Positions 37,530 through 46,631 are shown, counted from the first letter of the stretch. The stretch: 64,000 nucleotides of DNA from JANYJZ01 sp964523395 (GCA_964523395.1 CAZFXS010000012.1:5089-69088), one strand, 5' to 3'. Notes: generated by a model from the sequence alone, not told the origin. Numbers and translations are program-made.

Positions 37530-38480
37530 CTACTTTTGGGTGGAGGTGTTTTCCTGTACATCAATGACGGCGTCAGCAGGCATTCCAACCTTTAACAACC
37601 GGTTGGGATTTTCAGCTTCCACCTTTACGCCAAAGACAAGCTTTGTCCGTTCTTCTTTTGTTTGGATATTGCGCGGAGTAAACTCTGCCGTAGGAGAAAT
37701 ATACGTCACCGTTCCGGAAACCGGTGTGTCTGGTGCGCCATCGATAAAAATGCTTACCTGCTGTCCTATCCGGACTTTCGTGAGCTCTTTCTCGGTTACG
37801 TAAATCATAAGATAAATTTTATCGAGCTGCGTTACAGTAAACAGTGCAGTATTGGGAAGGACAGTTTCTCCGGCTTCAACGGATTTAGCCGTGATGGTAC
37901 CGCTGACTGGCGAGACAACATATGAGTCGGCGATCTTTTTACGGATCGCATCCGTCTGCGCGATTGCCTGGTCGCGTCTTGCCCGCGCGGCATCGATTTC
38001 CTCGGAGCGCGAGCCTTCTTTCAGTTTATTATATGTTTGTTCAGCGAGTGTTAATCGCGTCTTGGCATCGTCATACTGCTTTTGCGTGGCGCTCTGTGTT
38101 TCAAATAATTTTTGCATACGGTTCCAGTCATCCCGCGCGCTGGCAAGTGTTGCCTCTGCCTGAAGAATATCTTCTTTCCGGGCTCCGTTGACCGCAAGTT
38201 TCCATTGTGCCGTCGATGCCGCTGCATTAGCATCGGCCTGTTTCATTTGGATATCAAGATCTGCGTGGTCAAGAATGGCAAGCGTATCTCCTTTTCTTGC
38301 ATCAGAACCTTCGTCAACACGCAGGGAAACTATTTCTGCGCCGACTTTTGCGCTGATGGTAATTTCGGTCGCCTCAATTGTCCCAGACGCGGTGATCTTC
38401 TCTTCGTTATTTCCAGAACAATAGAGTCCGAAAAGTGCAAGCACCTGAATAAAGAACAATACCACCCTATGCAAGTTCAT
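37530..38480 (-). CDS. HlyD-family membrane fusion protein
   Basis: About 316 residues from the ATG at 38478-38480; a frame from 38750 overlaps the upstream peptidase gene. The N-terminus is hydrophobic and ends in GLYCSGN, a possible but imperfect lipobox. The barrel-sandwich part reads ITASGTIEATEITISAKVGAEI and, later, VSPVSGTITAKSVEAGETV, with an alpha-helical hairpin between them (DDAKTRLTLAEQTYNKL region). It bridges the ABC-2 exporter to an outer-membrane channel, which is not encoded here. Confidence 0.9.
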   Translation of the reverse strand: MNLHRVVLFFIQVLALFGLYCSGNNEEKITASGTIEATEITISAKVGAEIVSLRVDEGSDARKGDTLAILDHADLDIQMKQADANAAASTAQWKLAVNGARKEDILQAEATLASARDDWNRMQKLFETQSATQKQYDDAKTRLTLAEQTYNKLKEGSRSEEIDAARARRDQAIAQTDAIRKKIADSYVVSPVSGTITAKSVEAGETVLPNTALFTVTQLDKIYLMIYVTEKELTKVRIGQQVSIFIDGAPDTPVSGTVTYISPTAEFTPRNIQTKEERTKLVFGVKVEAENPNRLLKVGMPADAVIDVQENTSTQK

Positions 38481-38493
38481 ATACAGTTTCCCG

Positions 38494-39711
38494 TCAGTGG
38501 AGAATAGGAACAATTTCCTGCTGGCGTGGCTCACCCGGCACAATAACCTCTCCGGTTTTTGATATAACGACATTGATTTCACTTCTGATGCCGAAGTCTC
38601 CCATGAAATAAATCCCCGGTTCAATAGAAAACGAAGTTTCAGGAATGATCGTGCGCTCATCACGTGTTTCGAGATTATCCATATTTGCACCGCTGCCGTG
38701 AAGGTCTTCGGTAATGGAATGTCCCGTACGATGGATAAAATACTCGCCATACCCTGCTTTCACGATGACATTCCGGGCCGCATCATCAACATCGCATCCG
38801 CGGATGGGCTTACGTTCGGCAAATGACTTTTTCAACAGATCAACAGCCGCGTCACGCGCATCACGGACAACGTTGAACACTTTCGTGTATTTCTCCGGCA
38901 CGGATGCTCCAAGATAACCGGTCCATGTGATATCGTTGTATGTCGACCCTGGTTTATCCTTTTTCGCCCACAAGTCAATCAACACAAAATCCCCTTCATG
39001 CAATTCGGAGTGAACCTCCTTCGTCGGTTCGTAGTGAGGATTGCCGCTGTTTGCATTGACGGAACAATTCGGATCTTCCTTCGTGGCAAGTCCGTTTTCT
39101 GTAAACAGTTTTACCATATATTGCTGAACGTCATACTCTGTAATCCGTTGTTTTCCGTTAATCCGCTGTTTCATAAATGCAAATGCTTTATCCACAACAC
39201 CGCGCATAATTCTGGCGGTTTCCAAATTATCATGATACGCCTCCTCGCTCCACCGCGATTCAAAATACTGTGTCAGATTCATCGATGAAACAATATTGAC
39301 GCCTGTCTTTTTTACCGTTTCAATGGTTCCCGCATCCACTTTCGAGATGTACGGTATGGCGTTACCGGGAGAATATTCCATGGCAACAGTCTTCACTCCC
39401 GAAAGAAGTTTCTTCAAACCATCTTCCAAAGACTGCCAGCTCAGGAAAATAGTTTTTTCACCGGGGAGATGATCAAGATTCCATCGTTCGATGCTGTGGA
39501 CAAGCTTCCGCGGCTCCCCCTGCGCGGGAATGAGGTAAAAAAATCTCCTTGTATTCAGTATGTGTTTCGGATAATCGAGAATGCGCTGGGCATACTCGTT
39601 GCGTTTCCAGAAATCGTAAAACAGCCATGCATCAATGTTCTGTTCAGTTAGCGCTTGTTGAATGAGTTTAACACGCTGGACCATTGCGGGTGAAGGAGAG
39701 AGTTCTGACAT
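38494..39711 (-). CDS. M24-family metallopeptidase (Xaa-Pro aminopeptidase-like)
   Basis: 405 residues. A creatinase-type N-terminal domain is followed by the pita-bread catalytic domain with the five metal ligands in place: two aspartates in IDLWAKKDKPGSTYNDITWTG, histidine in HRTGHSITEDLHG, glutamates in FSIEPGIYF and RSEINVVI. It removes N-terminal residues, often before proline. It precedes the exporter genes by 13 bases, perhaps on one transcript, though a functional link is not evident. Confidence 0.88.
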   Translation of the reverse strand: MSELSPSPAMVQRVKLIQQALTEQNIDAWLFYDFWKRNEYAQRILDYPKHILNTRRFFYLIPAQGEPRKLVHSIERWNLDHLPGEKTIFLSWQSLEDGLKKLLSGVKTVAMEYSPGNAIPYISKVDAGTIETVKKTGVNIVSSMNLTQYFESRWSEEAYHDNLETARIMRGVVDKAFAFMKQRINGKQRITEYDVQQYMVKLFTENGLATKEDPNCSVNANSGNPHYEPTKEVHSELHEGDFVLIDLWAKKDKPGSTYNDITWTGYLGASVPEKYTKVFNVVRDARDAAVDLLKKSFAERKPIRGCDVDDAARNVIVKAGYGEYFIHRTGHSITEDLHGSGANMDNLETRDERTIIPETSFSIEPGIYFMGDFGIRSEINVVISKTGEVIVPGEPRQQEIVPILH

Positions 39712-39831
39712 AAACGTACTTCGGCAGTTGTTCGGATTGGAGTGATTTATGGCAAAATATACGGACTTAAAAGAAGAGAATCAAAAATCGGAAATGTGAT
39801 AAAATAGGCACCTGCCAAACGGTTGAACAAT

Positions 39832-41115
39832 TTATTTGCCTTCCGTTAAATCAATTCTCGTTGGCGTCTCCTCTCCCGAAATAATACTTTTTGCACTCAA
39901 CGCAATTGCTTTGATAATTTTTGTCATATGAGGAATGTCAAGCGTTTCATATTCATCATTCACCGTATGATAATTTTTATCAATATCTATCTGACTGGAG
40001 GAAATACTATGCGCAGGTACGCCAAGTTTTGCCAGTGTGGCATTATCCGATCGATAAAATAGGTCCTGCTCAGGATACGGGTCAGGATAAACCGACGACC
40101 CGGTATTTTGTAAACTCTTTTGTAGAATTGTACCGAACGTCGACTTGTCAAAACCGGTTATCCATGCTGTATTCGGCCCGAACTTTGAAGGAGTACCGAT
40201 CATTTCAATATTAAACATTGCAACAATTTCATCGGAGTTCATTTGTTCCGAAAAATATTTTGATCCAAACCCGCCGATTTCTTCCGCGGTAAATGCCACA
40301 AATATTAACGTCCGTTCCGGCTGAGGCAGCGACTTGAAATACTTTGCCAGGGTAATAACCGCGGTTGTCCCTGATGCATCATCATCTGCACCATTTGCAA
40401 TAGAATCTCCATCCACCGGCTTTCGTATGCCAAGGTGATCATAATGTGCTGAAAAAATAACTTTTTCTTTTTCCCGCTTTCCGGGAATCATCCCCGCGAT
40501 ATTGGCAAGCGTCTTTGTTGCAACACTGTTTTTTATTTGCACTGAAAAGGTATTGACATTTACCGAATCTATCATAACTGCAACCAGCGAATGTCCTTCG
40601 CTTAGCTTTCGTTCAACCCCGCCTCTTCCAAAAAAATTCTTGTAGCGTTCAAATGTTTTTTGATGAGCAGGAGCTACGAGCGCCAAACAATTCATGTTTC
40701 CTTCCCGGAGAGCCGACATTGCCTGACGGAAATTATCCCCTGCACCGATATAACGAACCACAACAGTGTCAGATGTATTCCACCGGAGAGATTCGTAATT
40801 CGTCATGGCAAAAATATTCTCCGTGGGTACGTTTCTATCATTGATCATCACTTCTGCAGATTGAGGTGTAAGCTGATACACCGGAAATGACTGAAAAAAA
40901 TCCGTATCGCCGGAGTATGGCTTCAATCCGGCAGAGGTAAATTCTTGCGCGATAAACTGTGCTGCTTTTTCAATTCCCGGAGCAAAGCATGATCTCCCTT
41001 CCATCGCGTCATTGCTTAACGTTTTAATAACACGATCGACATCTGACTGCTGTATTTGCTGACAAAACAACTGCAGGGGAACCAACAACACTATGGCACA
41101 AATAAGTTTTTTCAT
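39832..41115 (-). CDS. M28-family zinc aminopeptidase, exported
   Basis: About 427 residues. The signal peptide starts at the ATG at 41115 (KKLICAIVLLVPLQLFCQ). Zinc ligands and catalytic residues of M28 are seen in SAHYDHLG, GADDDASG, AFTAEEIGGFG and, at the end, NYHTVNDEYETLD. A PA-like insert interrupts the N-terminal part. It trims peptides in the periplasm or outside the cell and fits with the S9, S46 and M24 peptidases in this window as a protein-degrading lifestyle. Confidence 0.9.
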   Translation of the reverse strand: MKKLICAIVLLVPLQLFCQQIQQSDVDRVIKTLSNDAMEGRSCFAPGIEKAAQFIAQEFTSAGLKPYSGDTDFFQSFPVYQLTPQSAEVMINDRNVPTENIFAMTNYESLRWNTSDTVVVRYIGAGDNFRQAMSALREGNMNCLALVAPAHQKTFERYKNFFGRGGVERKLSEGHSLVAVMIDSVNVNTFSVQIKNSVATKTLANIAGMIPGKREKEKVIFSAHYDHLGIRKPVDGDSIANGADDDASGTTAVITLAKYFKSLPQPERTLIFVAFTAEEIGGFGSKYFSEQMNSDEIVAMFNIEMIGTPSKFGPNTAWITGFDKSTFGTILQKSLQNTGSSVYPDPYPEQDLFYRSDNATLAKLGVPAHSISSSQIDIDKNYHTVNDEYETLDIPHMTKIIKAIALSAKSIISGEETPTRIDLTEGK

Positions 41116-41252
41116 ATACACTCTTGGAAAAGATTCTGTATTATTGTTTGAATAAGATAGCTGAACCGATGCATATAATCAACAATGCAATTTTATGATT
41201 GTCTCATCAATTCATTAATCCGCTGTAATTCCTTCATCCGCTGTAAAATAAG

Positions 41253-41289
41253 AATCCCGCTTTATCGGAGAAACCGGTAAAGCGGGATT
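41253..41289 (-). terminator. Rho-independent terminator after the PUR gene
   Basis: AATCCCGCTTTATCGG pairs with the arm ending at 41289 over 16 positions with one G-T or mismatch pair. The minus strand continues with CTTATTTTAC. It lies just after the stop at 41311. Confidence 0.6.
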
Positions 41290-41310
41290 GCGAGGATAGA
41301 ACGGAAGAAC

Positions 41311-41538
41311 TTATTTGTTTTTCAACATGCCGGTTGCTTCCGTGAGCGCATCACAGATTTGCTCGGCGGCATTGTCGAAGATAACAATATTTTTCCGCGT
41401 GAATTTTTTCTCGTCACCGTTTTTCTGCAGAGACGATTCGGCGAAGCTGATGTATTTATTTTTATTCTTCGCCTCCTTTACATCGACAAAATACGTCGAC
41501 TTCCCTGCCTTAATGGTTTTCGAAAATATTGCGTCCAT
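41311..41538 (-). CDS. PUR-family (DUF3276-type) DNA/RNA-binding protein
   Basis: About 75 residues from the ATG at 41536-41538, which has a perfect AGGAGG ribosome binding site; a longer frame is not needed. The sequence KSTYFVDVKEAKNKNKYISF followed by a helix with IVIFDNAAEQICDAL fits the single PUR repeat common in Bacteroidota, which binds single-stranded nucleic acid as a dimer. It has its own promoter inside the groES terminator and a hairpin (41578-41596) in its leader. Confidence 0.8.
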   Translation of the reverse strand: MDAIFSKTIKAGKSTYFVDVKEAKNKNKYISFAESSLQKNGDEKKFTRKNIVIFDNAAEQICDALTEATGMLKNK

Positions 41539-41649
41539 ACTGCCTCCTGTTGAATAATGATTGATGATGTGGGTTTTCCCGCAAATTTTTTGCGGGATGA
41601 ACGGCAAGTTAGAAAACTTCGGGAGGGTGTCGTTCTGTGAGCTACAGCC

Positions 41650-41678
41650 AAGATAAAGAAAAAAGCAGGGGTTGTCAA
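41650..41678 (-). promoter_or_regulatory. Promoter of the PUR gene, nested in the groES terminator
   Basis: On the minus strand TTGACA (41678-41673) and TATCTT (41655-41650) are separated by exactly 17 bases. The -35 box lies in the loop of the groES terminator hairpin and the spacer holds its T run. Confidence 0.6.
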
Positions 41679-41687
41679 GTCCCCTGC
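41657..41687 (-). terminator. Rho-independent terminator of groES
   Basis: On the minus strand GCAGGGG (41687-41681) pairs with CCCCTGC (41671-41665) around a nine-base loop, followed by six T. It begins 13 bases after the groES stop. Confidence 0.82.
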
Positions 41688-41699
41688 CCGATACAGTAA

Positions 41700-41984
41700 T
41701 TACACTATCGCAAAAATATCGCTTTCGCGCATAATTAAGAGTTCTTTGCCGTCTACTGTGACCTCGGTTCCTGAATATTTACCGTAGAGAACTTTATCGC
41801 CCACCTTTACTTCCATAGCAATCGTTTTGCCATCGTCGGATTTGCGTCCGGGACCAACTGCGACAACTTCGCCGACAACCGGTTTTTCTTTGGCAGTATC
41901 AGGAAGGAAAATACCGCCTTTTGTTTTCTCTTCAGCAGGCGATGGTTTTATAACAACACGATCACCCATTGGCTTAATCTTCAT
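41700..41984 (-). CDS. groES: Co-chaperonin GroES, without groEL beside it
   Basis: 94 residues, full length. The start MKIKPMGDRVVIKPSPAEEK, the mobile-loop region (KTKGGIFLPDTAKEKP) and GDKVLYGKYSGTEV are typical. GroES caps the GroEL folding chamber. The gene normally precedes groEL, but here a terminator and the PUR gene follow, so groEL must lie elsewhere. AAAGGAG precedes the ATG. I see no CIRCE (HrcA) operator upstream. A MITE-like element lies 120 bases upstream. Confidence 0.96.
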   Translation of the reverse strand: MKIKPMGDRVVIKPSPAEEKTKGGIFLPDTAKEKPVVGEVVAVGPGRKSDDGKTIAMEVKVGDKVLYGKYSGTEVTVDGKELLIMRESDIFAIV

Positions 41985-42105
41985 ACAAAATCTCCTTTAA
42001 AATAACGCAGAATACAAATTGAATTGAACAATCAGAAGAAATACTTATTAATGACGCTGAAAATATATCCAACTTCAAGAAAAAAAGCAAGGTCACGTTT
42101 TAGGG

Positions 42106-42245
42106 CGTTCTGGCTCAGTTTAAAGAAAAGAACAACGCAGAGTCGCAAAGAGCGCAAAGAAACGCAGAGAAATAATCACTTTGCGATACTCGGCGAGCTC
42201 TGCGTCTCCGCGTTTAAGAATTATTTTTCAAAATGAGCCAGTACC
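42106..42245. mobile_element. MITE-like element with terminal inverted repeats and 8-base target duplication
   Basis: A 140-base noncoding element. Its ends, CGTTCTGGCTCAGTTT and the complement of AAAATGAGCCAGTACC, match at 13 of 16 positions. It is flanked by identical TTTTAGGG copies (42098-42105 and 42246-42253), as expected for a target-site duplication. The inside is a large imperfect palindrome (AAACGCAGAG ... CTCTGCGTCTCCGCGTTT). It carries no gene and would be moved by a transposase encoded elsewhere. Confidence 0.65.
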
Positions 42246-42262
42246 TTTTAGGGGATACCTCT

Positions 42263-42973
42263 TTAGGAAGAAACATTTCCTGCAACTACGAGAACAAATT
42301 CACCTTTGATAGATTTACTTAAAAAATAAGAATGCGCATCGGAAATCTTGCCGCGGATTATCTCCTCAAATTTTTTGGTGAGCTCCCGTGCAACGGAAAT
42401 CTCCCGGTCACCGAAATACTCCTGTAACTCCCGAAGTGTTTTCAATATACGGTGGGGCGATTCATACAACACAATTGTTCGCTCTTCCGTCGCAAGATGT
42501 TCCAATTTAGTTTTACGCCCTTTTTTAATCGGAAGAAATCCTTCAAAAACAAACCGGTCCGCCGGCAATCCGCTTACGATAAGGGCCGGAAGTACTGCCG
42601 AAGCACCGGGAATAGCAACTACAATGATATGTTCGTCCAGTGAGGCGCGGATAATACGATATGCCGGATCGGAAATGCCGGGAGTACCGGCATCGGACAC
42701 AAGAGCGATTGATACTCCCCCCTTCAACTTTTGAATTAACTCGGGCGTGCGCTGAATTTCATTATAACTGTAATAACTTATCAACGGTTTGTGAATATTG
42801 TAGTGCTTCAGAAGGATGGAAGTTGTGCGTGTATCTTCCGCCGCAATGAGATCAACATGAGAGAGAACGGAGACTGCACGATAGGTAATGTCTTCGAGAT
42901 TACCGATAGGTGTACTGACAATGTACAGCGTTCCTGGTTGGACGGTAGTATTCATTGGTGAAAATGATGTCAC
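42263..42973 (-). CDS. rsmI: 16S rRNA (cytidine1402-2'-O)-methyltransferase RsmI
   Basis: 236 residues from a GTG at 42973 that overlaps the nadE stop (GTGA); an ATG at 42955 is an alternative. RsmI features are LYIVSTPIGNLEDITYRA, AAEDTRTTSILLKHY, SDAGTPGISDP and AIPGASAVLPAL. It methylates C1402 in the ribosomal P site using S-adenosylmethionine. It is translationally coupled to nadE. Confidence 0.95.
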   Translation of the reverse strand: MTSFSPMNTTVQPGTLYIVSTPIGNLEDITYRAVSVLSHVDLIAAEDTRTTSILLKHYNIHKPLISYYSYNEIQRTPELIQKLKGGVSIALVSDAGTPGISDPAYRIIRASLDEHIIVVAIPGASAVLPALIVSGLPADRFVFEGFLPIKKGRKTKLEHLATEERTIVLYESPHRILKTLRELQEYFGDREISVARELTKKFEEIIRGKISDAHSYFLSKSIKGEFVLVVAGNVSS

Positions 42974-43812
42974 ATGCCCCAGTCGCGGGCGTAGCGGAAA
43001 TCGACGTTGACTGTCCTGTGGGAAATCTTTGCAATAAGCGGCGGCACCCGTTTGAATTGATTCCTCTGAATCAATCGCTGAACTTTCTGGATGAAATGCT
43101 TTTCGAATCCACGCTCCACAAGCTCTTCTTCCGTGCGCCGTTCATCCACCATAAAGTAAAGGAGTTGATCTACAAGTTTGTAGGAAAAACCGAGCTCCTG
43201 CTCATCGGTCTGGCCCTGCCAGAGATCCGCTGTTGGTTTCTTCTCAATAATCTTTTTGGGAACACCAAGCACTTCAGCCAGTTGCCAGATTTGCGTCTTA
43301 TATAAATCACCGACAGGATTCAGCGCGCACGCCGTGTCGCCATATTGTGTCCCGTAACCAAGCATGATTTCCGTTTTGTTGCTCGTGCCGATAACCAGCG
43401 CTTTTTCTCTTGCGGAGCGGTCGTAAAGCACAATCATGCGCGCGCGCGCCATGATGTTTCCTTTGCGGACATTTTCCATGGCACCGTCTGCCGAGATCAA
43501 GGGATCAGCAATCGGAGTGATTTCAACAGTTTCATGCCTGATGCCAAGTTGTTCTACGACCAGCTTCGCATCCGCTGCGCTCTCGGGACTGCTTGTCTTA
43601 TACGGCATCAATACAGCAAGAACATTTTGTTTGCCAAGCGCTTCCGTGGCAAGGTACGCAACAACAGCGGAATCAACGCCTCCCGAAAGCCCGATCACAG
43701 CTTGCGAGAATCCTGTATTTGTCACTTCATCGCGGATAAACCCAACAAGCAGTTTCCGGACAATTTCGGCATTCAATTGGAGATTTTCTGAACTTTTTCC
43801 TGAGGTTTCCAT
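42970..43812 (-). CDS. nadE: NAD+ synthase (ammonia-dependent type)
   Basis: 280 residues without an N-terminal glutaminase domain, so it would use ammonia. The PP-loop for ATP is GLSGGVDSAVVAYLATEAL near residue 43; TSNKTEIMLGYGTQYGD and KKPTADLWQGQTDEQELGFSY are conserved NadE stretches. It amidates nicotinate adenine dinucleotide to NAD+. Confidence 0.96.
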   Translation of the reverse strand: METSGKSSENLQLNAEIVRKLLVGFIRDEVTNTGFSQAVIGLSGGVDSAVVAYLATEALGKQNVLAVLMPYKTSSPESAADAKLVVEQLGIRHETVEITPIADPLISADGAMENVRKGNIMARARMIVLYDRSAREKALVIGTSNKTEIMLGYGTQYGDTACALNPVGDLYKTQIWQLAEVLGVPKKIIEKKPTADLWQGQTDEQELGFSYKLVDQLLYFMVDERRTEEELVERGFEKHFIQKVQRLIQRNQFKRVPPLIAKISHRTVNVDFRYARDWGM

Positions 43813-43934
43813 GCAGATTGAAGATAGGGAAAATCGGAGGGGAATTCAACTCTTGGCGTCTCACCAGACTCCTTTATTTTTGTTATATAATTATGTAAAT
43901 TTTCAAAGCACTCTAACTGTGGAGGAAATTGTAT

Positions 43935-45113
43935 ATGGCAAAACTTATTAAAGTTTACTTTATCGTTTTAATAAAATTGCTTAGTAAAATTAAACGACGA
44001 AGCAAAGTTTGCATAACATTGCCATTTACATGCAAACTCATTCTCTTGCTGGGGTTTCAGTATTGTTTTCCCATCAACGGATTTTCTCAATCACCCTCCG
44101 ACACCTATCCTCTCTGCATAACATATGGCATCTATCGTGACACAGTTATATTTGGGTTAGCAGATAATGCCACTTGCGGCATTGATTCAATGTTGGGAGA
44201 GTATATATTACAACCTGCCAATCCTGATTCCTTTGACGTACGCTTTCTTGCGGATAGTTTATGCACGGACGGTATTCAGGGAACTTCAAAATGGGATATA
44301 CAGAGTTATGACTATCTATGCTGCAAGCCCAAAAAATACGTTTTAAGATTACAACCGCCGCTAAATTATCGTGCGGTCTTTGAACTTACGTGGTCATCAG
44401 ACATTCAGGGACATTGGGCGAAAATTGGAATTGACCCGTTTCCATGGCTAGATATGCAAACTCAAAATGAACTTTCAATCCCATCCCCGGTTCCCTTAAC
44501 AATACTAATCGAGTATTCAGGGAATTTTATTTGTGAAGATTGGAATTATTTCCCCACGTTGAATACTCCACCACAAAATGCAGATAACATTTCCCTTCAA
44601 CCGGTTTTTTCATGGACTGGCAGCTTACAGCATTACAGGATAGTTATTGCAAAAGATAGCCTCCTTTCTACACCAGTTCTTGATTCAATACTTGGCTCGT
44701 CGCATTCTTTTCAATCCATTCAATTACAAAGTAATACAAAATATTATTGGAAAATTGGTGGTTATACCGGTTGCTATTATTTGTGGAGTACTATAGAAAA
44801 TTTTACCACATCACTTACCGACAATGTGCAAGACCCCTTTACCGCTCCGACGAAGTATGGGATTTCCCAAAACTACCCTAACCCGTTCAATCCGGAAACC
44901 AATTTTGAAATACTGATTGCAAAATTTGGAATGGTGACAGTGGATGTATTTGATATCCTCGGAAGGAAGATCACAACAATCGTAAAGAAAGAACTATCAC
45001 CCGGAGTGCACACCTTCAGATGGGACGCGAGCGGTTTTCCGGCCGGGCTCTATATATACAGAATGACTGCCGGTAACTTCTCTCAAACAAGAAAACTGAC
45101 ATTCATAAAATAA
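43935..45113 (+). CDS. Secreted protein with Fn3-like domain and type IX sorting domain
   Basis: About 392 residues from the ATG at 43935, with GGAGG upstream. The N-terminus has an unusually long basic region before the hydrophobic signal core (LILLLGFQYCFPINGFS). Residues about 30-190 match no family I know. A fibronectin-type-III-like domain follows (PPQNADNISLQPVFSW ... TKYYWKIGGYTGCYYLW). The C-terminus is the sorting domain (SQNYPNPFNPETNFEIL ... AGLYIYRMTAG). It is AT-richer than its neighbours. Function unknown. Confidence 0.82.
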   Translation: MAKLIKVYFIVLIKLLSKIKRRSKVCITLPFTCKLILLLGFQYCFPINGFSQSPSDTYPLCITYGIYRDTVIFGLADNATCGIDSMLGEYILQPANPDSFDVRFLADSLCTDGIQGTSKWDIQSYDYLCCKPKKYVLRLQPPLNYRAVFELTWSSDIQGHWAKIGIDPFPWLDMQTQNELSIPSPVPLTILIEYSGNFICEDWNYFPTLNTPPQNADNISLQPVFSWTGSLQHYRIVIAKDSLLSTPVLDSILGSSHSFQSIQLQSNTKYYWKIGGYTGCYYLWSTIENFTTSLTDNVQDPFTAPTKYGISQNYPNPFNPETNFEILIAKFGMVTVDVFDILGRKITTIVKKELSPGVHTFRWDASGFPAGLYIYRMTAGNFSQTRKLTFIK

Positions 45114-45146
45114 AAACCCCGACGTCCCTATTGCTCGTCGGGGTTT
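45114..45146. terminator. Bidirectional terminator between two convergent genes
   Basis: AAACCCCGACG (45114-45124) and CGTCGGGGTTT (45136-45146) form a perfect 11-base stem. The minus strand continues with TTATTTTAT and the plus strand with TCTCC, so it serves the aminotransferase gene best. Confidence 0.8.
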
Positions 45147-45220
45147 CTCCACCGGACACTAATCCACCACGAGTAGACCGGCGTATGTTACAATCCACAT
45201 GCGAAGCATGTGCCTGTGAG

Positions 45221-46594
45221 TTATAGTTTCATTTCCTTTAATGACTGGCGAATGATATTGACGCCTTCGTCAACCTCATGTTTCTGGATTGTGAGCGGCG
45301 GACGGAAACGCATCGACTTGTCACCGCTTCCAAGCACCACCAATCCTTTATCATACGCTTTTGTCCTCAACGCAAGACGTTCATCGCCATTGCGGAGGTC
45401 GAACGCGCAGAACAAACCTCTGCCGCGAACATTGCTGACAACTTTCGGAAATTCCTGCTGCAATTCTTCAAGCCGCTTCTGCAGATGGTCACCCATGACG
45501 CGCGCGTTTTCTACGATGTTTTCTTCCTGGATGATTTCCAGATAACGCTGTGACCGAACCATATCCACAAGTCCACCACCCCACGTGGAGTTTAACCTGC
45601 TCGCAACCTTGAACACGTTATCCGGCACTTCATCGATGCGCCTGGTCGACATGAAACCGCAGACCTGCGTCTTCTTGCCGAACGTCATCAGATCCGGCTT
45701 GACAAAATACTGATGCGCCCACATCTTGCCGGTCAGTCCAACACCGGTTTGCACCTCATCGAAAATCAGCAGAATATCATTTTTGTCGGCAATGCGGCGG
45801 AGTTCAACGAAGAACTCTTTCCGGAAATGATTGTCACCGCCTTCGCCCTGAATCGGTTCCAGGATAATCGCCGCGATATCATCTTTGTTTTGGGTGATGG
45901 CTTCCTTTATCTGATTCAGTGCGGTCTGTTCAGCTTGTTGAACAGCTTTCAGGTTTTCCTCGTTCAACGGAAATTTAATTGCAGGATTCAGAATCCGCGG
46001 CCATTTGAATTTCGGGAAAAGATCGGTCTTTGTCGGATCTGTGTTCGTTAACGAAAGTGTGTATCCCGACCGGCCATGGAAGCTTCTCTGGAAATGGATA
46101 ACCTGCGTTCCTTTTTCTTCCTTGTATCCCTTCGCAAAGTTCTTCCTGATTTTCCAGTCGAATGCGGCTTTGATTGCATTCTCAACCGCGAGCGCACCGC
46201 CTTCAATGAAAAAGACGTACGGCATATAGTCGGGCATGGCAACCCGCGCGAATGTATCGACAAATTCGGCAAACTCCACGGAATACGCGTCGGAGTTCGT
46301 CAGCTTGTTCATCGCCGCGTTCATCAGCTTTTCTTTGAACTCCGGCGTGTTCATTTTCGGATGATTCATGCCGATGGGCATGGACGCGACAAACGTGAAG
46401 AAGTCGAGAAACTTTTTATTGGTCTTCGAATCGTAAATATACGAACCCTGGCTTCGTTCAAGATCCACCACAAAGTCGAGCGCGTCGACAAGCATATGCT
46501 TGCCGATAGTGGAATGTACTGCCATCGGATGAATGGATGACTTTACATTGTGTTGGACGACCATTTCGGTCGGAGCTAAAATGTTGGGTTTCAT
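45221..46594 (-). CDS. lat: L-lysine 6-aminotransferase
   Basis: 457 residues, a class III PLP aminotransferase. The N-terminal half (SSIHPMAVHSTIGKHMLVD, FTFVASMPIGMNHPKM) is specific to L-lysine epsilon-aminotransferases. The cofactor lysine is in LMTFGKKTQVCG, and LIFDEVQTGVGLTG holds the PLP-binding aspartate. It moves the epsilon-amino group of lysine to 2-oxoglutarate and yields aminoadipate semialdehyde. The aldehyde dehydrogenase at 48979, on the same strand, may take the next step. It has its own promoter and a 170-base leader. Confidence 0.9.
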   Translation of the reverse strand: MKPNILAPTEMVVQHNVKSSIHPMAVHSTIGKHMLVDALDFVVDLERSQGSYIYDSKTNKKFLDFFTFVASMPIGMNHPKMNTPEFKEKLMNAAMNKLTNSDAYSVEFAEFVDTFARVAMPDYMPYVFFIEGGALAVENAIKAAFDWKIRKNFAKGYKEEKGTQVIHFQRSFHGRSGYTLSLTNTDPTKTDLFPKFKWPRILNPAIKFPLNEENLKAVQQAEQTALNQIKEAITQNKDDIAAIILEPIQGEGGDNHFRKEFFVELRRIADKNDILLIFDEVQTGVGLTGKMWAHQYFVKPDLMTFGKKTQVCGFMSTRRIDEVPDNVFKVASRLNSTWGGGLVDMVRSQRYLEIIQEENIVENARVMGDHLQKRLEELQQEFPKVVSNVRGRGLFCAFDLRNGDERLALRTKAYDKGLVVLGSGDKSMRFRPPLTIQKHEVDEGVNIIRQSLKEMKL

Positions 46595-46631
46595 AACAGC
46601 ACCTTAAAAAATTCGTTCTAAAATAAATTAT

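Noticed and set aside
41985..42105. CIRCE/HrcA operator in front of groES
   Set aside because: No TTAGCACTC-N9-GAGTGCTAA or near match on either strand.
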